Assembly: GCF_018732085.1 (NCBI RefSeq)
Contig: NZ_CP076103.1
Span: forward strand, 3,038,001 to 3,102,000
Source of the DNA: Lysobacter capsici
Lineage (GTDB): Bacteria; Pseudomonadota; Gammaproteobacteria; Xanthomonadales; Xanthomonadaceae
Reading direction: 5' to 3'
DNA length: 64,000 nt
Shown here: piece after piece, positions 60,390 to 64,000 of the stretch
How the letters are laid out: every line of letters begins with the position of its first letter
How positions within the stretch are numbered: the first letter of the stretch is position 1
Position numbers and translations under genes: made by a program
Notes under the pieces: model-generated
Seen by the model: the letters and a program-made list of their open reading frames with translations, nothing else
Database searches by the model: none
What the model was told of the DNA's origin: nothing

Positions 60390-60888
60390 GCGCTGCGAGT
60401 GCGGCGCGCTTTCCCTTGCGCCGTGGCGGTACTCAATCCGCTCGGGCAGAAGAATATCGCAGCATGCTCAACACGCTTGATCCCGCACTCGATCATCGAG
60501 CCTGAATGTTCTTCGTATTCGCTCAACGCTGCAATAACGCAGCGTCTCGGTCGTGAATGAGTCCAATTAATGTCAGCAACAAGGAACTTTCCTGCGTCGG
60601 CACTGTCGGCGTCGATAAGTTCGCCGCGACTGTGACGATCGCAATGGTTGCGATGATATGCACTTCTCATCGGCATGCACGCAATCGTGCGAAAAGTACA
60701 TTTGCCACGTTGCGATCGTCGTCGTCATTTGCCCGTCGTGATTCTTGTCATGCATGTTACGCATCTGTTTCATTTGCGTTTTACTAATTTGATTTTGAAC
60801 GACATTTACCGCAATACGTGCATCGCAACACACTCGATGCCGCGTCGCCTTGGTACCGTTCGCACCGTTCCGCGATCAAGAGCCGACA
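60390..60888. other. AT-rich regulatory region before the ABC exporter
   Basis: No gene is supported. Composition drops well below the genome level at about 60730-60830. Two inverted repeats stand out: ACGCTGC-AATAAC-GCAGCGT (60526-60545), perhaps a hairpin after the MATE gene, and ATCGCAA-TGG-TTGCGAT (60638-60654), an operator-like palindrome whose half TTGCGAT recurs near 60710. No clear -35/-10 pair could be chosen. Confidence 0.45.
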
Positions 60889-62652
<1,764 letters not shown>

Positions 62653-62833
62653 GTTCTACATTCCGGCGCGTCGATCCGCCGCGCCCAGATCCTACGCAGA
62701 CTGCATGAATCATTGCCGTTTCGGGTAACCGTGCGCCAGACAGTTCAGTACCTACGCATACGAACCCAGGCCGGACGATCCGCAGCGCGAGGACAGCGTC
62801 CGGCAGTCCCCTTCACCCCATTCCCGCAGGCAT

Positions 62834-63805
62834 ATGGAAATGAAGAAAAAGCGATTGGACAGCGACGTGCCCGCTCCTTTGCTGGTCACGCCCGCCAACT
62901 CAAATCCCGATCTGTCCACCGTCCTGTCCGAGCACGCGGTCGAGATAAAAGACGAACTGCTCGAACACGGCGCCCTGCTGTTCCGCGGTTTCGCGGTCGA
63001 CAGCGTGGAAAAATTCAGCGCGGTGGCCGACCAGGTCGGCAACGCCAGGCTCAACTACACCTATCGCTCGACACCGCGCACCTCGCTGGGCGGCGGCGTG
63101 TTCACCGCGACCGAATTCCCGCAGACGCAGGAGATTCCCCTGCACTGCGAAAACGCCTATCAGCGCGACTGGCCGATGCTGGTGGCGTTCTGCTGCCTGC
63201 AGCCGGCGACCGTCGGCGGCGCCACGCCGATCGCGTCCATGCGCAGCGCCAGCCAGACGATCGGCGGCAGCTTGCTCGACGAGTTCGAACAGCGCCGGGT
63301 GAAGTACGTGCGCCACTACCGTCCCTACGTGGACCTGCCGTGGGAAACGGTGTTCCAGACCAGTGACAAGAACGAAGTCGCGCGGTTTTGCGACAACGCC
63401 GGGATCGAGCACGAGTGGCTCGACGAGGAAACCCTGCGCACCGGCCAGATCTGCCAGGGCGTCGCCACCCATCCGGTCACCGGCGAAAAGCTGTTCTTCA
63501 ATCAGGCGCACCTGTTCCATGTCTCGTCTTTGGGCGAGGACACCGCGCAATCGATGATCGAAATGTTCGGCGCCGACCGCCTGCCCCGGCAGTCGTTCTT
63601 CGGCGACGGCAGCGAAATCGGTCCGGACGTATTGCAGGCGGTACGCAGCGGTTTGAATCGCCAGGCCTACGACGTCGCCTGGGAACAAGGCGACGTGCTG
63701 CTGCTGGACAACATGCAGTTCGCACACGGACGCCGCACCTTCAGCGGCCCGCGCAAGATCGCCGTCACCTTGAGCAATCCGTACTCCAGTCATCTGCCCG
63801 ACTAG
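62834..63805 (+). CDS. Fe(II)/2-oxoglutarate-dependent oxygenase, TauD/clavaminate-synthase-like
   Basis: This 323-residue enzyme has a facial triad HxE in EIPLHCENAYQRDWP (about residue 106) and the distal His in NMQFAHGRRTFSGPRK, whose Arg should hold 2-oxoglutarate. The lead LLEHGALLFRGFAVDSVEKFSAV and the NARLNYTYRSTPRTSLGGGVFTATEFP segment match SyrP/AsnO-like members that hydroxylate amino acids for nonribosomal peptides. HxE instead of HxD is typical for that group. The substrate is unknown. It starts 181 bases after the ABC exporter; ATG 62840 is an alternative start. Confidence 0.9.
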   Translation: MEMKKKRLDSDVPAPLLVTPANSNPDLSTVLSEHAVEIKDELLEHGALLFRGFAVDSVEKFSAVADQVGNARLNYTYRSTPRTSLGGGVFTATEFPQTQEIPLHCENAYQRDWPMLVAFCCLQPATVGGATPIASMRSASQTIGGSLLDEFEQRRVKYVRHYRPYVDLPWETVFQTSDKNEVARFCDNAGIEHEWLDEETLRTGQICQGVATHPVTGEKLFFNQAHLFHVSSLGEDTAQSMIEMFGADRLPRQSFFGDGSEIGPDVLQAVRSGLNRQAYDVAWEQGDVLLLDNMQFAHGRRTFSGPRKIAVTLSNPYSSHLPD

Positions 63806-63969
63806 CCGCTAACCGTCCGACCGGCAGTACCGACGCCGAGCCGCTGCCGCCGGCCCCGTGAACGGGCCGGGCATGCGCCGTGCGGCGGTCGGACCCACAC
63901 CCCTGTTCGAAGCTTGCCAGGCCTTGCCGGCGCAAACCCAACCGTGCCGCGCTTCAACCGGATGCAGTC

Positions 63970-64000
63970 ATGAACAAAGAAACCAGACACATTTTCCGTT
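63970..64000 (+). CDS. Possible start of the next gene (cut by window end)
   Basis: A frame from ATG 63970 reads MNKETRHIFR to the window edge. There is no clear Shine-Dalgarno, and only ten codons are visible, so nothing can be said of its product. The stretch 63806-63969 before it shows no gene. Confidence 0.3.
   Translation, partial: MNKETRHIFR

Noticed and set aside
60557..60787. 76-codon plus-strand frame in the AT-rich region before the ABC exporter
   Set aside because: No ribosome binding site, Ser/Cys/His-rich end typical of non-coding sequence, and it overlaps the operator-like repeat.

Overview
This is a high-GC, densely coded stretch of a gammaproteobacterial chromosome. Gene content (type VI secretion, many secreted enzymes, TonB-dependent sugar uptake, an ABC exporter beside a clavaminate-synthase-like oxygenase) and protein style point to Xanthomonadaceae, most likely Lysobacter or a close relative. 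The taxon is an inference from gene content, not from a marker gene. I saw no rRNA, tRNA, CRISPR array, insertion sequence or phage.

About 0-38 kb is a type VI secretion system (T6SS) locus. It opens with the C-terminal end of a TagF-like protein and an OmpA/BON-type envelope protein, followed by a decayed vgrG fragment. Core genes run in two divergent blocks. The minus-strand block is tssJ-tssK-tssL, with tssA separately on the minus strand near 3 kb. The plus-strand block is a TPR lipoprotein gene, then tssB-tssC-hcp-tssE-tssF-tssG-tssH(clpV). A TTGACG-17-TATACC promoter candidate precedes the lipoprotein gene. TssM and a PAAR tip protein are not in the window.

Three complete vgrG modules sit around the core, each with a different kind of cargo. 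Module 1 (3.7-9.5 kb): VgrG with a transthyretin-like tail, an alpha/beta-hydrolase lipase effector (Tle type) and a Tli4-like lipoprotein immunity protein. Module 2 (16.4-10.0 kb, minus strand): VgrG with a 190-residue N-terminal extension, a large effector with a degenerate M23-like domain, SH3-like region and C-terminal CHAP amidase domain, and a low-GC periplasmic protein that is probably its immunity protein. Module 3 (30.1-38.1 kb): VgrG, DUF4123 adaptor, VasX-like membrane effector, a multi-pass membrane protein that is the likely immunity protein, and an extra two-helix small membrane protein. Together the cargo would attack membrane lipid, peptidoglycan and the inner membrane.

38-49 kb is mixed chromosomal content on the minus strand: malate:quinone oxidoreductase, a small lipoprotein, a V8-like secreted serine protease, a GFA-type zinc protein, an RND efflux permease with its adaptor, and an SDR-fold protein lacking the usual YxxxK. 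One small secreted cysteine-rich protein is on the plus strand. A truncated second SDR remnant lies near 49.2 kb beside an AT-rich nested palindrome.

49.6-57.9 kb is a sugar-use locus: a GH9 glycosidase divergent from a ROK repressor, then PfkB kinase, FucP-like MFS transporter and TonB receptor. The intergenic regions carry a perfect operator-like palindrome and two promoters sharing TTTATTGACG; the kinase mRNA looks leaderless.

58-64 kb holds a DUF2239 gene with tandem operator-like repeats over its promoter, a MATE exporter, an ABC exporter and an HxE-type Fe(II)/2-oxoglutarate oxygenase. The last pair may mark the border of a nonribosomal peptide cluster beyond the window.
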